DNA of 64,000 nucleotides from Alicyclobacillus sendaiensis NBRC 100866 (GTDB taxonomy: Bacteria; Bacillota; Bacilli; Alicyclobacillales; Alicyclobacillaceae), in assembly GCF_001552675.1 (NCBI RefSeq), contig NZ_BCRQ01000005.1:1-64000 (forward strand). Reading direction: 5' to 3'. Positions 35,679 to 44,622 of the stretch are shown here, piece by piece; position 1 is the stretch's first letter, and each line of letters opens with the position of its first letter. The notes under the pieces are model-generated. The model saw only the letters and a program-made list of their open reading frames with translations. It had not been told where the DNA came from and ran no database searches. Made by a program: the position numbers and the translations under genes.

Positions 35679-36032
35679 ATGCGCATGCATATCATCGGTC
35701 ACATGGTCCGCTTCGTCGTCTCTGCACTCGTCCTGTTGCTGGTCAGCCACCTTGTGCATGGCTTTTACATCCGCGGATTCTGGCGCGCCATCATCGCCGC
35801 GATTGTCATCACGCTGTTGGGCCTGGCGATGGAAGCCCTGTTCGGGCGGCAAATTTCGCCGTACGGGCGAGGCATCATCGGCTTCATCAGTGGTGCCATC
35901 GTCATCTATGTCGCGCAGATCTTCGTGCACGGCATGCACGTGAGCATCATCGGCGCGCTTCTGGCGTCGCTCGTCATCGGCATCATCGACCTGTTCATCC
36001 CGACGAGCTTCCGCCGCCCGCGGAACGAGTAA
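35679..36032 (+). CDS. Phage-holin-family (YvlD-like) small membrane protein
   Basis: The 117-residue protein has four hydrophobic segments (about 8-25, 30-50, 62-82, 88-106) and short basic ends, which matches the YvlD/phage holin 4_2 family. These proteins have an undefined membrane role in Bacillales. The ATG at 35679 follows GGGAGGCGGGGG. It is a single gene, closed by a strong terminator. Confidence 0.85.
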   Translation: MRMHIIGHMVRFVVSALVLLLVSHLVHGFYIRGFWRAIIAAIVITLLGLAMEALFGRQISPYGRGIIGFISGAIVIYVAQIFVHGMHVSIIGALLASLVIGIIDLFIPTSFRRPRNE

Positions 36033-36045
36033 GCGCGTTGCGGGA

Positions 36046-36077
36046 GAGGCCGGTCCGCGAACCTGCGGGCCGGCCTC
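36046..36077 (+). terminator. Terminator of the YvlD-like gene
   Basis: The stem GAGGCCGG(T)CCGC with GCGG(G)CCGGCCTC is followed by ACTTTTTTG, 14 bp past the stop. Confidence 0.9.
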
Positions 36078-36245
36078 ACTTTTTTGCGCGTGTTCTGACG
36101 GGCACCACGATGTACCCTCCCGGAAGTGCTTCCCGTCGCCATCCCAGGTGGGCACATCGCCAAGCGCTCTGACCTGGCCGTTCAGCAGGTGTTCCGCCGC
36201 GACGGCGCAGAGCATGGCATCGACCTGATCCACCGTCGGTTGGAT
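36076..36245 (-). pseudogene. Remnant of a DUF429-like gene
   Basis: On the minus strand the frame reads VDQVDAMLCAVAAEHLLNGQ, RALGD and KHFREG. At 36112-36118 it shifts by one base, and the other frame goes on GYIVVPVRTRAKK to a TGA at 36076. This matches the C-terminal end of DUF429 (RNase-H-like nuclease-type) proteins, which close with 'DALLCALAA...GD...EGWIVVP'. Nothing upstream supports the N-terminal part. I read it as a truncated, frameshifted relic; confidence is moderate because only about 55 residues remain. Confidence 0.4.
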
Positions 36246-36315
36246 GACGCTCGTGCATTTCTTGTTCGTTTATGGCACAATGATTGGGATATGTCCACAG
36301 AAAGGGCGGACAGAC

Positions 36316-36504
36316 GTGCATCACGTGCTTGAGGCCATCTTCGTTCTCTTCGTCGGCGTCGCCTTCACGTACCTGATGAAGATCCGCCCAGGCGCACAGC
36401 CCATGTCGCGGGCGAAGATGATCGCGTACTTTGTGCTTGGCGTCGTGATTGGCGTCATCTTCATCACCACGGACCACATCTACGCGCCCACGACGGGGCT
36501 TTGA
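36316..36504 (+). CDS. Small two-helix membrane protein
   Basis: A 62-residue product of unknown function. Two hydrophobic segments (LEAIFVLFVGVAFTYLM and MIAYFVLGVVIGVIFITT) are separated by a short basic loop with RPGAQPMSRAK. The GTG at 36316 follows AAAGGGCGG. The gene lies 49 bp before map, so the two may be co-transcribed. No homologue is recognised. Confidence 0.65.
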   Translation: MHHVLEAIFVLFVGVAFTYLMKIRPGAQPMSRAKMIAYFVLGVVIGVIFITTDHIYAPTTGL

Positions 36505-36553
36505 ACCACGCTGCCCCGCCCGGGCCACGACATCGAACGGAGCGATACATGGC

Positions 36554-37318
36554 ATGCAAGGGTTGATCACGCTCAAGAGCCGGCATGAACAAAACCTGAT
36601 GCGAGAGGCGGGCAAGGTGGTTGCGGGTTGCCATGAGGCGCTGCGCAGCTTCATCCGGCCCGGCATTCGAACCCTCGACATCGACCGGTTTGTCGAGGAC
36701 TTCATCCGCCGGCACCGCATGGAGCCAGCGCAGAAGGGCTACCGGGGCTATCCGTACGCCTCGTGCACGTCGGTGAACGACGTCATCTGCCACGGCTTCC
36801 CAGGCGAATACGTCCTCCAAGAGGGCGACATCATCACGGTAGACATGGTCGCCGTGCACAAAGGGCTGCACGCCGACTCGGCCTGGAGCTACGCGGTCGG
36901 CGAGGTCAGCGAGACGGCCCGCCGTTTGCTCGATGTGACGCGCCAAGCGCTCTACATCGGCATTGAACAAGCGGTGCCGGGCAACCACATCTCCGACATT
37001 GGACACGCCATTCAGACGTACGTCGAGGCGCAGGGGTTCTCCGTCGTGCGCGATTACATCGGCCACGGCATCGGGCGCCAGATGCACGAGAGCCCCGAGG
37101 TTCTTCACTTCGGGCCGCCGCACCGTGGGCCCAGGATCAAGAAAGGCATGGCGTTCACCGTGGAGCCCATGGTCAACGTCGGAACCTACGAAACCAAGCT
37201 CGATCCCGACGGCTGGACGGCTCGCACCGCGGACGGCAGCCTGAGCGCGCAGTACGAGCACACGCTCATCATCACGGACGAGGGGCCCGAAATCATCACC
37301 AAACAAGATGGCGAATGA
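36554..37318 (+). CDS. map: Methionine aminopeptidase, type I
   Basis: This 254-residue metalloprotease removes the initiator Met. All five metal ligands are visible: Asp in TVDMVAVHKG, Asp in HADSAWSYAVG, His in YIGHGIGRQMHE, Glu in FTVEPMVNVG and Glu in SAQYEHTLII. The substrate-pocket Cys of YASCTSVNDVICHG is present. It has no N-terminal zinc finger. ATG at 36554 has GGAGCG ahead. This map is outside the usual ribosomal-protein/secY location, so it could be a second copy. Confidence 0.95.
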   Translation: MQGLITLKSRHEQNLMREAGKVVAGCHEALRSFIRPGIRTLDIDRFVEDFIRRHRMEPAQKGYRGYPYASCTSVNDVICHGFPGEYVLQEGDIITVDMVAVHKGLHADSAWSYAVGEVSETARRLLDVTRQALYIGIEQAVPGNHISDIGHAIQTYVEAQGFSVVRDYIGHGIGRQMHESPEVLHFGPPHRGPRIKKGMAFTVEPMVNVGTYETKLDPDGWTARTADGSLSAQYEHTLIITDEGPEIITKQDGE

Positions 37319-37328
37319 ACCCAAAAAA

Positions 37329-37355
37329 GCCGCCGGGGCAATGCGCCTCGGCGGC
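37329..37355 (-). terminator. Rho-independent terminator after the Toprim gene
   Basis: The stem GCCGCCG/CGGCGGC is followed by TTTTTT on the minus strand, 8 bp past the Toprim stop. The same hairpin lies just past the map stop, where it has no U-run on the plus strand. Confidence 0.85.
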
Positions 37356-37363
37356 CCTCATAT

Positions 37364-37762
37364 TCACCCGTGAACGGTCTTCGGCACTCGCTCCCGTCGG
37401 GGAGGTCGGACCTGGAGCCACTGCTCGTCGATTTCAAAGTGCGCGTCTGCGAGAATCTTCGCCAGGTGTTCGAGCGGCGTGCGGGCAACCTCGCGATACG
37501 ATTTGCGCGTGTAGAGGTCAATCGCGTTCGGCAGCTCGCGCTTCAGCTGCTTGCGCAACCGATTCCCGGCCGCATCCGCGTCCACCAAGATGTACACCTC
37601 TTCGTGCTGCAACGGGACGATGTCGTTTTCCACCTGCTCGTAGCTCAACGTGCCCTGCGTGCACACCACGTCCACCTCTTCGCGCAGCACCTTCAGAATC
37701 CTCGACTTGTCCGTCTTGCCTTCGACGATGATGACTTTTCGCGAAGTCGCGTGCGTCCGCAT
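37364..37762 (-). CDS. Toprim-domain protein (YusF-like)
   Basis: This 132-residue protein consists almost wholly of a Toprim domain: the catalytic Glu in KVIIVEGKTDKSRI and the acidic pair in VYILVDADAAGNRLRKQL. The order matches RNase M5-like nucleases and small YusF-type proteins, but the C-terminal extension of RNase M5 is absent. It could be a nuclease subunit or a stand-alone Toprim protein. ATG at 37762 follows GGAAGTTG at workable distance; a longer frame upstream lacks a ribosome site. Confidence 0.8.
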   Translation of the reverse strand: MRTHATSRKVIIVEGKTDKSRILKVLREEVDVVCTQGTLSYEQVENDIVPLQHEEVYILVDADAAGNRLRKQLKRELPNAIDLYTRKSYREVARTPLEHLAKILADAHFEIDEQWLQVRPPRRERVPKTVHG

Positions 37763-38007
37763 GTCGCTCAACTTCCTTCCGTCATCGCGCGCGGCCGATG
37801 CCGCGCGGCGAAGGTGACTTCGTCGGCTCACGTCCATCATAGCACGAGTCGCGCCCCACCGGCAGAGGTCGTCCCTGGCAGCTGCGGCGCCACGGCGCGC
37901 CGGATGGAACATGCGTGCCAAGATGCCATCTCGCCCCCTTTTTCGCAGTGTATGCAGGGCTCACTCGTCCCCATACGGACGGGGCTGTCGGCGATATGTA
38001 GAAAAAG

Positions 38008-38030
38008 GCCGCCTCCAAGGTGGGGGCGGC
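38008..38030 (-). terminator. Rho-independent terminator after the 41-residue gene
   Basis: The 10-bp stem GCCGCCCCCA/TGGAGGCGGC (one mismatch) is followed by CTTTTTC on the minus strand, 20 bp past the stop. Confidence 0.85.
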
Positions 38031-38050
38031 GGTGCGGACGCTTCCCGGCC

Positions 38051-38176
38051 TCACGCCACGGGCGTGCAGACCGTGGTCGTCGAGCACGTGTACGCGGGAA
38101 CGAGCAGGAAGAACAGCACGAAGATAATCAGAAACACCACTGCCCAACGCGTGTAGCCACCAAACACTCCGTACAT
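38051..38176 (-). CDS. 41-residue YjcZ-like membrane peptide
   Basis: This very small protein has MYGVFGGYTRWA, then a single hydrophobic segment VVFLIIFVLFFLLVP, then a Thr/Cys-rich end TCSTTTVCTPVA. The Gly/Tyr start and single helix resemble the YjcZ family of sporulation peptides, although its Cys-rich motif is different. A good ribosome site (GGAGGGAACG) and a strong terminator on the same strand make it a genuine gene. It may be expressed in the forespore or mother cell, but this is inference. Confidence 0.7.
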   Translation of the reverse strand: MYGVFGGYTRWAVVFLIIFVLFFLLVPAYTCSTTTVCTPVA

Positions 38177-38302
38177 CTGCGTTCCCTCCTCCGACAGGTT
38201 TGTGCCGGCCGGCACATTGCCATAGAATGCGGGAAGAACGCGATGGTGCGGGCGAATGGCCAGGGCCCATGCCAAGTCCACGCCGAAGGGAGATGAATCC
38301 CC

Positions 38303-38623
38303 ATGTTCACCCCGTTGCCCCTCAAAGGCCCCGAGGCGCTCGACACGCTGCCCACCGTGGCGCTCGTCTTCGTCCACACGCCGCTCTGCGGCACGTGTCA
38401 ACTCGCGCGGCGCATGCTCGAGGTGGTCGACGCCGCCCACGCCAACCAACTCCCGCTCTACGATCTCGACGCCAACCTCGCGCCCGAGGCCATGCAGGCT
38501 TGGAAGATCGAGAGTGTTCCGGCGCTTTTGTACGTGAAAAACGGCGAGATCGCCCACGTCCAATACCGGTTTGGCGACGTGGTCTCTCTCGCCGAAGCGA
38601 TTCACCAGTTTCTCGGACGTTAG
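38303..38623 (+). CDS. Thioredoxin-like protein
   Basis: The 106-residue thioredoxin fold has the redox motif in FVHTPLCGTCQLARRML (CGTC, near residue 30). The cis-proline lies in ESVPALLYVKNGE, and the fold ends GDVVSLAEAIHQFLG. The CGTC motif differs from the usual CGPC and suggests a redox potential unlike classic thioredoxin. No signal peptide is seen, so it is cytoplasmic. The stop overlaps the convergent manC stop by 4 bases. Confidence 0.88.
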   Translation: MFTPLPLKGPEALDTLPTVALVFVHTPLCGTCQLARRMLEVVDAAHANQLPLYDLDANLAPEAMQAWKIESVPALLYVKNGEIAHVQYRFGDVVSLAEAIHQFLGR

Positions 38624-39993
38624 CGCGGAATGCCCGGCACAACCGCCGCGAGCTCGTCCCAGGTGAGGTATTTGCGCTCGATGTCCTCTTCCACGAGCCC
38701 GCGCCCGCGCTGAACTTCGATGAACTGCATGCCGGTCTCCGTGCGAATGGCGTGCCACACGCCCTGCGGCGCGCGCACGATGTCGCCCGCCGCGACCTTC
38801 TGCCAGCGGTCATCGACGACGATCTCGCCCTCGCCCTCGATGATGGTCCATATCTCTTCGCGCCACTTGTGCCGGTGATAGCTGAGATTGCGGCCCGGCA
38901 GAAGCTCGACGCACTTCGTCAGGACCTCCGTCTCGTCGTCGAGCAACTGATAGTCAATCACGCGGTAGCGCCCCCAGCGGCGCTCCTCGTACATGGGCCG
39001 GTTGTCGAGCGGGGCGACGACGTCCTTGAGGCCGGCGGCCATGTCCTTGTCCGCCGCGAGAATGCCGTCCGGCGTGGCCACCACAATGGCCCTCTTCAGC
39101 CCGAGCGCCACGACCGGGAGCCCCAGCTCGTTCACCACGTGCGTGTCCTCGCACTGGGAGAGAATCGCGCGCCCCACGGCCTCGCTCTCCATCTGCTCCG
39201 CGAGGGACGACCAGGTGCCGAGATCGGACCAGGTCCCCCGGTACGGGTGTGCCACGATGGACGTGAGCTTCTCCACGACCTCATAGTCGAAGCTGCGCTT
39301 CGGGAACTGATCGAAGCCATGGCGCGCCTCCGCGTACGTCGAGGGCAGGCCGCGATCGCGCAAAATGCGGACGATGGTCCGCGGCTGGAAGCAGAACACG
39401 CCGCAGTTCCAGAGCGCTCCCTGGCGAATCAACTCCTCCGCCACGGCGCGTTCGGGCTTTTCGACGAATCGCTTCACGCGGAAACAGTCGCCCTGCGCCG
39501 GCGCCTCCGGGACGATGTAACCGAACTTGCTCGTCGGCTCCGTCGGCCACACGCCCATGAGCGCCATCTCGGCGCCTTCGCGGAGCAGAATCGGTCCGAG
39601 GTTTTGGATTTCCTGGAAGTAGTGATCGTCCACGAAATGGTCCACGGGGCAGACGACCACCGGCTCGTCAGCGTCCACGCCCCGCTCGTCGAGCAAGTAC
39701 AGCGTGGACAGGGCGATGGCCGCGAAGGTGTCACGCCGCGCAGGCTCCTCAATCACGTCGATCTCGCCGAGCTGCGCGTGAATCATCTCCACCTGCGGCT
39801 TCGACGCGCACACGAACACGTCGGTCGCGGGGAGCCCCGCCTGGCCAATTTGCCGCCAGACACGCTGAAGCATCGATTCGAGCCCCTCACCTTCCGGGCG
39901 GGGCAGGATGCGCAAAAACTGCTTGGACCGGACGTCGTTCGACATCGGCCACAGGCGTTTGCCAGATCCGCCGCTCAAGAGAACCAGTTTCAT
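38620..39993 (-). CDS. manC: Mannose-1-phosphate guanylyltransferase / mannose-6-phosphate isomerase
   Basis: This 457-residue bifunctional enzyme provides GDP-mannose for surface glycans. The nucleotidyltransferase domain (1-340) has LLSGGSGKRLWPMSND, VVVCPVDHFVDD (Asp), FVEKPERA and WNCGVFCFQPRT. The isomerase part (345-455) is a cupin with SYHRHKWREEIWTIIEGEGE and IVVDD. The active-site triads are intact. The start is ATG at 39993 with GGGAGTGG ahead. It is a single gene beside the penicillin-binding protein gene, without obvious glycan-cluster partners in this window. Confidence 0.93.
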   Translation of the reverse strand: MKLVLLSGGSGKRLWPMSNDVRSKQFLRILPRPEGEGLESMLQRVWRQIGQAGLPATDVFVCASKPQVEMIHAQLGEIDVIEEPARRDTFAAIALSTLYLLDERGVDADEPVVVCPVDHFVDDHYFQEIQNLGPILLREGAEMALMGVWPTEPTSKFGYIVPEAPAQGDCFRVKRFVEKPERAVAEELIRQGALWNCGVFCFQPRTIVRILRDRGLPSTYAEARHGFDQFPKRSFDYEVVEKLTSIVAHPYRGTWSDLGTWSSLAEQMESEAVGRAILSQCEDTHVVNELGLPVVALGLKRAIVVATPDGILAADKDMAAGLKDVVAPLDNRPMYEERRWGRYRVIDYQLLDDETEVLTKCVELLPGRNLSYHRHKWREEIWTIIEGEGEIVVDDRWQKVAAGDIVRAPQGVWHAIRTETGMQFIEVQRGRGLVEEDIERKYLTWDELAAVVPGIPR

Positions 39994-40168
39994 CGTTCAC
40001 CACTCCCTTCCCCGGAATGTGCCGCCTTGGCGGATGGATACACTCCCCATCAATCACAGTTCTCACTATAAAACATCGGCAGGTGTTTCGTCCATGGGTG
40101 GACAGCCCTCGAGGCAGACGAAGACGGGGCCGCCCGCCGCTGGTGCGGCTCGGGCTGCCCCGCTTGAC

Positions 40169-42775
40169 TCAAGGTGTATTGGCTTTGTTGGCCAGCGCGC
40201 CGTTCGCTTCCGAAGCGTTGGTGTCCCCACCTCCGCTGCCATGACCGCCTTTCCCAGATGACACCACCTGCGACTTCGGACTCGGGCTGGCGGTCTCGGG
40301 AGGTGTCGATGTCACCGTCGTGTTGGCCGGTGTCGTGTTCGCCGTGTTGGTGATGTTGTTACCCGTGCCCGTGGTGGTGTTTCCCACGGTCGTGTTGCCC
40401 AGGCCCTGGTTCCCAAGACCGCCCGAACCGTTTCCCGGGAGCGTATTGTTGAATCCGTTGCCCGGCGATGTCACGTTCGTCTGGTTGTTCACGCTCGGCG
40501 GCGCCTGACTCGTCGTCACCGTCACGGACACCGGCTGGCCCAGCGCTTGACCGGTCGCTTGGCTGGTGGCCTGCACGGTATAGATGTACGTCTCATTGGG
40601 CTGAACGGACGTGTCCGTGATGGTCTGCGCGGTCGTCTGGCCAACCGGCACCGTCTCGTCCGCGCCGTTGGTGGACACGCGCGTCACCACGTACGTCACG
40701 GGCTGCGAAAAGCTGCCCGACCAGGACAGGGTCACCGTGTTGGCGTTCGGGTCGTACGTCGCGGTCAGGTGCGTGATGGCATTGGTCGGATTCGCGTTCG
40801 TCTGCCCGCCGTTCATCTGATTCACGTAGTCGACCCCTTGCGCAGTGCCGGTGATGTACGGATACGGGCCCGCCGAGAACTGCTCGGGCGTCTCGTTCGC
40901 CAGCGCGAGCGCAATGATATCGTGGAAGATCTGCGCGGCGTTCGCGGACGGATCGACCGGCGACATGGTCATATGGTGTTCTGGCGTCGACACGTCGTAG
41001 CCAATGTGAATGCTGCCCACCAGATTCGGCGTGTAGCCGTCAAACCAGCCGTCGCGCACCCAGTTCGGGTGATCGCTCACGAGGCCGGCGCTGTACTGCA
41101 CGGTCCCCGTCTTGCCGGCGACGCCCCAGCCCGGCAGCTTGGCATTCTGGCCCGTGCCGTAATCCACGACATCCTCCATGAGGCGCGTCATGTCGAGCGC
41201 CACCTGCGGCGTCATCACCTGCGTCTGCTGCGGCCCCTCGTGGTAGATAATCCCGCCCTGGCTGTTCACGATCTTCGTGACGAGATACGGCTGAGATCGA
41301 ATGCCGTTGTTGTCAAACGGAGTGTACGCGGCCACCATCTCCATGGGCGTCACCCCATTCTCCAAGCCGCCGATGGCGATGCCGAGGTGCTCATAGTCCT
41401 TGGGCGTGAGCGGGATGCCGTCCGCCTTCGCGAAGTTGGCGCCCGTGTCAATACCGATCTGCGACAACAGCCACACCGATGCGACGTTCTGCGACCACTC
41501 CAGCGCATACTGGAGCGTCACCTTTGGCGGCGCATTCGGATCCCAGTTCTGCGGGATGTACCCGCCGCCAAAATCCTGAGGCGTGTTGTCCAGGATGGAC
41601 GTGTAGGTCCACTTGCCCGTGGCCAGGGCCGGCGCGTAATCCATGATGGGCTTGATGGACGATCCCGGCGAGCTCGCCTGGTAGACGCGATCCAGCCCGA
41701 GCGGCACGTACCCTTGGCGGCGCGAACCCGCGGCGCCGAGGATGGCGCCGGTCTTGGGATCCACGAAGATGGCGGCACCTTCGACCACGGTTCCCGTCGT
41801 CGGCCCCGGGAAGTCCGAGTCGTACTTCCCGCTCCAGAACACCTCGTCGATCGCGTTCTGCACGTTCGGCGCAACGGTCGTGTAGATCTTCAGCCCGCCC
41901 TGCATGACCTCCTGAGGCGGAATGCCATGCCGATTCAGGTAATCGAGCAGGAAGTTCGTCAGGAGCGGCTGCGTGTTCCAGCCATCCCCCGGGAACGAGT
42001 GGAACGAAACCCCGAGCGGCTGCTTCTCCGCCGCGTCGGCCTGTGCTTGCGTGATGTAGCCGTACCGCACCATGTTCTGCAGCACCTGATTGCGCCGCGC
42101 GAGCGCGGCCTGCGGGTGCACGAGCGGATCGTACGCCGTCGGCGCCTGCGGCAGCCCCGCGAGCAGCGCGGCGTCCGCGAGCGTCAACTTGTTCGGCTCC
42201 GTCTTGAGGTCGATGCCGAAGTACCGCAGGGCTCCTTGCTCAATGCCGACGGCGCTCTCCCCCATCGGAATGCGGTTCAAATACATCGCGAGAATTTCCT
42301 GCTTGGTGAAATTCCGCTCGATCTGCATCCCCAAGATGACCTGCTTGAACTTGCGCACAAACGTCTTTTGATCCGTCAGATAGACCATCTTCGCGAGCTG
42401 CTCGGAAATCGTGCTCGCGCCCTGGGCCAAGCTGCCCGAGGAGACATCCACGAACAGCGCGCGAAAGATGGATTTGATGTCGATGCCCGTGCTGTTGGTC
42501 CAGAACGTGTGATCTTCCGTCGCGACGATCGCGTCCTGGATGTCCTTCGGGATCTGGTTGTATGTCAGATCTGTGTTCGGCGAGCCGAGCGTCAGGAGCT
42601 TCGTCCCGTCGGCGGCGTACACGACCGTCGGCTGATGCGATTCCTCCAAGAGACTCGCGTTAAACGGCGTGAGTCGGACCGCGAGGTAAAAGCCTACCGC
42701 AATCACCACGACAAGCGCGACGACCGTTCCGAGGGCGATGGCAATCCATCGTCGAACCAAACGGCCCACCTCCAT
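40169..42775 (-). CDS. Class A penicillin-binding protein with fibronectin-III tail
   Basis: The 868-residue peptidoglycan synthase has a short cytoplasmic end and a membrane anchor at about 12-32. The glycosyltransferase GT51 domain (about 55-230) has the catalytic Glu in ATEDHTFW. The transpeptidase domain (about 320-620) has SPGSSIKP (SxxK, 370), SQN (near 428) and GKTGTV (near 555). A fibronectin type III domain follows (about 668-765). The last 100 residues are Thr/Asn/Gly/Ser-rich (NTTVGNTTTGTGNN). The family is PBP1A/2C-like. A TTG at 42760 with GGAGG at ideal spacing is an alternative start. The D,D-carboxypeptidase gene ends 14 bp upstream. Confidence 0.95.
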   Translation of the reverse strand: MEVGRLVRRWIAIALGTVVALVVVIAVGFYLAVRLTPFNASLLEESHQPTVVYAADGTKLLTLGSPNTDLTYNQIPKDIQDAIVATEDHTFWTNSTGIDIKSIFRALFVDVSSGSLAQGASTISEQLAKMVYLTDQKTFVRKFKQVILGMQIERNFTKQEILAMYLNRIPMGESAVGIEQGALRYFGIDLKTEPNKLTLADAALLAGLPQAPTAYDPLVHPQAALARRNQVLQNMVRYGYITQAQADAAEKQPLGVSFHSFPGDGWNTQPLLTNFLLDYLNRHGIPPQEVMQGGLKIYTTVAPNVQNAIDEVFWSGKYDSDFPGPTTGTVVEGAAIFVDPKTGAILGAAGSRRQGYVPLGLDRVYQASSPGSSIKPIMDYAPALATGKWTYTSILDNTPQDFGGGYIPQNWDPNAPPKVTLQYALEWSQNVASVWLLSQIGIDTGANFAKADGIPLTPKDYEHLGIAIGGLENGVTPMEMVAAYTPFDNNGIRSQPYLVTKIVNSQGGIIYHEGPQQTQVMTPQVALDMTRLMEDVVDYGTGQNAKLPGWGVAGKTGTVQYSAGLVSDHPNWVRDGWFDGYTPNLVGSIHIGYDVSTPEHHMTMSPVDPSANAAQIFHDIIALALANETPEQFSAGPYPYITGTAQGVDYVNQMNGGQTNANPTNAITHLTATYDPNANTVTLSWSGSFSQPVTYVVTRVSTNGADETVPVGQTTAQTITDTSVQPNETYIYTVQATSQATGQALGQPVSVTVTTSQAPPSVNNQTNVTSPGNGFNNTLPGNGSGGLGNQGLGNTTVGNTTTGTGNNITNTANTTPANTTVTSTPPETASPSPKSQVVSSGKGGHGSGGGDTNASEANGALANKANTP

Positions 42776-42788
42776 CGATATGGACTTC

Positions 42789-43997
42789 TCAGAGCCGCTT
42801 CATGCGCCAACTGAGCGTGGGCGCCGGAACCGGGGACAGAGCGGCCACCGGCACGCGCACCACCTGCGATCCCACCTGAACCTGGAGTTGGCCTACCACT
42901 TGGTTGGCCGCAATCGGCTTTTTCGGATCCAGCGCATCCGCGCGGTACGACTGCTTTACCGAAAGCCCTCCCCAGCCGATGACCGAAACGGGCGCCGTCG
43001 CGACGAGCGAAACAGGCTTCGCCCACGGCGCGGACAGCGTCCCGACCGTCTGCCCGGCGGAGACAAGCTGCACAGAGCGCAGCGCCTTCTGAGCGTCTTG
43101 CGACATCGAGACGGCCGCGTTCAACGCCTCGGCGAGAGGCTGCGGACCCTTCTGGCCCAGCACCGCGCCAATGATGAGCACCTCGCGGCTGCCGATCACC
43201 TTGCGCGCGGCAAACACGAAACAGCCGCCCGCCGCGAGGGTCGATCCCGTCTTGCCCCCGATGATGGTCCCATGCCCCACCACCGAATCGACGTTGTACA
43301 CCATCCCAGCGACAGGAAGCACGGCTTGCGCCTCACCCACAATCTGGCGGAACACCGGGTTCCGCATCGCCAACGCAAACAACTTCATCTGATCCGCCGC
43401 GTCGCTCTGGCTCGCGGGTGAGTATCCCGTGGGATCCGCGTAGTGCGTTTCGGTCATGCCCAGCTTCTTTGCCGTCGCGTTCATCTCCTGGACAAACGCC
43501 TGCACGGATCCGTCGCACCACTTGGCCAAGAGCGTGCCCATGTTGTTGCCGGACGGCAAAAGCAGCCCCTCGAGCGCCTGGTACTCCGTGATCTGCTCGC
43601 CCGCCGCCACCTTCACCACGGACTGCCCCTGAGCCTTGTCCTTCTGATAGACCTTCACGTCCTCTGGCGTGACCGTGATGGAAGGTCCCTGTTGCCCCAG
43701 CTGGAGCGGGTGCTTCTGAAGCACCAGGTACGCGGTCATAACCTTGGTCACGCTCGCGATGGGGACAGGCACCTGGGGCCCGTAGGTCCCGAAGCTCCCC
43801 ACGCCGTCGGCCATCAGCGCGGCCTCCCCCTGCGAAGGCCAATGGATGACAGGCTTCTCCCCCGGGATGACACGCGGAAGCGGCGCGACCACGTCGGCGG
43901 CCGCCTGCGGGATGGGGCGCACCAGTTGCACAATCGGCACGCCGATGACGATGATGGCGATCACGATAGCAATGACGAAACCGCGCAAACTACGCAC
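42789..43997 (-). CDS. D-alanyl-D-alanine carboxypeptidase (DacF/PBP5 family)
   Basis: The 402-residue low-molecular-weight PBP trims the terminal D-alanine of peptidoglycan. It has an N-terminal signal or anchor (FVIAIVIAIIVIGVPIV). The motifs are SVTK (near 81), SGN (LLPSGNNMGTL, near 148) and KTG (IGGKTGSTLAAGG, near 249). A C-terminal beta-rich domain follows, as in PBP5. The annotated start is GTG at 43997, because AGGAGG is directly adjacent to the ATG at 44003 and lies 6 bases from the GTG. It converges with nothing; the PBP gene follows 14 bp later. Confidence 0.93.
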   Translation of the reverse strand: MRSLRGFVIAIVIAIIVIGVPIVQLVRPIPQAAADVVAPLPRVIPGEKPVIHWPSQGEAALMADGVGSFGTYGPQVPVPIASVTKVMTAYLVLQKHPLQLGQQGPSITVTPEDVKVYQKDKAQGQSVVKVAAGEQITEYQALEGLLLPSGNNMGTLLAKWCDGSVQAFVQEMNATAKKLGMTETHYADPTGYSPASQSDAADQMKLFALAMRNPVFRQIVGEAQAVLPVAGMVYNVDSVVGHGTIIGGKTGSTLAAGGCFVFAARKVIGSREVLIIGAVLGQKGPQPLAEALNAAVSMSQDAQKALRSVQLVSAGQTVGTLSAPWAKPVSLVATAPVSVIGWGGLSVKQSYRADALDPKKPIAANQVVGQLQVQVGSQVVRVPVAALSPVPAPTLSWRMKRL

Positions 43998-44030
43998 AAC
44001 CATCCTCCTATACTGCTGGTCCCGCGCCCA

Positions 44031-44546
44031 TCAGGTCGCAGGCTGTTCTGTCTTGGCGCCGGACTTCGACGCCTCCATTTCGCGCATCAAGCGCTTGTAG
44101 CGCACAAACATCGCGATGCGCCACGGCACGAGCATGCCGAACGCCAGGCAGAAAAAGAGCGATCCCGTCTGGTACACATCCACATACCGCTCGACGACGC
44201 TGTGGAGGACAATGCGCACCACCAACAGTCCGAGCAGGATATAGATGAACGCCCGCGACCGCTTCAGGTAGACGCCATCTTCTCCTACGTAAAAATGGCT
44301 CGTCGCGATGAGCGGATAGCTGAACATGCACCCCACCAGGAACGCGGCCACGGCGTAGAGAATCGGCTCGCGCGTGAACGGAAACAGATACATCAAGAAT
44401 CCCGTGCTCATGGCGAGCGGCGGAATGAGGATCTTCCGCGCATTCGTCGGGCGCTTCGATGCCCTCAGCCGCACAAAAATGACCGTGACGGCAAACACGA
44501 TGGCAACCACGGTCGCAATGAGCGTGGTGACTTCGCTGTGATTCAC
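44031..44546 (-). CDS. CcdC-family membrane protein
   Basis: The product has about 170 residues with five hydrophobic segments. The motif NARKILIPPLAMSTGFLMYL and the later LKRSRAFIYILLGLLVVRI match the CcdC family. CcdC accompanies cytochrome c maturation in Bacillus, but its exact role is not known. The start is GTG at 44546 with GGGGAGAG ahead. The gene lies 34 bp before the D,D-carboxypeptidase gene on the same strand. Confidence 0.8.
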   Translation of the reverse strand: MNHSEVTTLIATVVAIVFAVTVIFVRLRASKRPTNARKILIPPLAMSTGFLMYLFPFTREPILYAVAAFLVGCMFSYPLIATSHFYVGEDGVYLKRSRAFIYILLGLLVVRIVLHSVVERYVDVYQTGSLFFCLAFGMLVPWRIAMFVRYKRLMREMEASKSGAKTEQPAT

Positions 44547-44622
44547 GCTCTCCCCTCGCCTTCCTGCGAGATCCGACGAGCTCATTTGGCGACAATTGCT
44601 GCCCCCATGCGGACTACGTGTG

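Noticed and set aside
40547-42814. 755-codon plus-strand frame opposite the penicillin-binding protein gene
   Set aside because: Antisense to a protein with all PBP motifs; Arg/Val-rich nonsense without any domain.
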